Assembly: GCF_947172395.1 (NCBI RefSeq)
Contig: NC_069088.1
Span: 2,559,501 to 2,623,500 of the forward strand
Reading direction: 5' to 3'
Length of the DNA stretch: 64,000 bases
From: Bicyclus anynana
Lineage: Eukaryota; Arthropoda; Insecta; Lepidoptera; Nymphalidae
Position numbers and translations under genes: made by a program. Position 1 is the first letter of the stretch. Every line of letters begins with the position of its first letter. Below are positions 63,549-64,000 of this stretch, piece by piece. The notes under the pieces are model-generated. The model was not told the DNA's origin. It made no database searches and saw nothing but the letters and a program-made list of their open reading frames with translations.

Positions 63549-64000
63549 TTTATTAATAAACAATACAGCAGAAAAAAGAATATGGACGTAGACGCATTGA
63601 TATAAAATATTATATGTGCAAGCTTTGTTTCTTTCCTGACGCAATATTGATGGGGCCCTGACACTGTTGTATGTGGGTATACCTTAGATTCGGTATCCAT
63701 AAGATTTATTAAACATCGTGATGAATTTTCACTTGGATGCATGGATATTAAACTTATTACGTAATATTATGAGAAGGGAATAATTTTCCAGTATTTATTC
63801 TAACGAATGTAAAGTAAGTAAGTGTATTTTATGGTAATAAAATCTATTAATATTTTAATCAACCGAGTGTCCGAGTGTTGAAAACTTATTATATTAAGTA
63901 AGTAATATTTATAAGAATAATCTTTTCTTTGTAGGCATATTGTTGCGGCAAGTTATAAGTACTTATCTTCATTCAGAATAATTCAGTGTTGTTTTTTTTG
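63549..64000. other. Intergenic stretch to window end
   Basis: AT-rich; nothing recognised. Confidence 0.5.

Overview
This 64 kb window looks like intergenic or intronic nuclear DNA from a lepidopteran insect (butterfly or moth). It is AT-rich and packed with dispersed elements of types familiar from that order. No complete gene, rRNA, genuine tRNA or CRISPR array could be supported. Almost every open frame over 60 codons is a by-product of a transposable element read on either strand. Organism and family assignments rest on recognition by eye, not on a database search.

Family names used here. SINE-1 is a ~310 bp tRNA-derived SINE (A box TAGCCCAGTGG, B box GGTTCGAATCC) ending in a (TGATGA)n-like tail. 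SINE-2 is a ~330 bp tRNA-derived SINE (A box TGGCGCAGTGG, B box GGTTCGATCCC) ending in an A-rich tail. SINE-3 is a third tRNA-headed SINE (19271). RTE-1 is an RTE-type LINE seen only as 3' fragments, with a TGA-repeat tail. HEL-a and HEL-b are non-autonomous Helitron-like elements (5' TC, 3' hairpin plus CTAG, inserted between A and T). FB-1 is a foldback element with ends AACCGACTTC. Several TIR elements (MITE-like) and at least eight unclassified families (X-Y, Q, P, W, Z, V and others) have two or three copies each inside the window.

Layout. 1-4.1 kb: Helitron pieces, a nested pair of TIR elements, RTE-1, SINEs. 4.1-5 kb: SINE-1 and SINE-2 back to back between two diverged copies of a ~70 bp sequence. 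5-8 kb: SINE-2, the X-Y element interrupted by Helitrons. 8-11.7 kb: Helitron, a GC-rich TIR element, SINE-1, RTE-1. 11.7-19 kb: sparse; a 260 bp tandem duplication, a Penelope-like repeat, a LINE C-terminus. 19-32.5 kb: the densest part, with SINEs, a head-to-head Penelope-like repeat with a 15 bp target duplication, RTE-1, a SINE inside a TIR element and a long FB-1 copy. 32.5-45.4 kb: RTE-1, a duplicated SINE/Helitron junction, short TIR elements, intact HEL-a copies, and the longest RTE-1 fragment (44.8-45.4 kb). 45.4-54.3 kb: a CpG-rich promoter-like patch (46.4 kb), LINE ends, a minisatellite, a near-perfect FB-1 hairpin and a double palindrome (53.7 kb). 54.3-64 kb: Helitrons, a TA-flanked MITE, the second X-Y and third Q copies, SINEs and RTE-1.

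A few short frames next to good splice signals (2783, 30345, 37695, 43067), a 56-codon frame with one membrane segment (57135) and a 63-codon ATG frame (5050) could be exons or small genes; none is recognised and all are low confidence. The most unusual signals are seven near-zero-spacer palindromes, the Penelope-like head-to-head insertion, and the X-Y element with a 69 bp stretch identical in two copies 51 kb apart.
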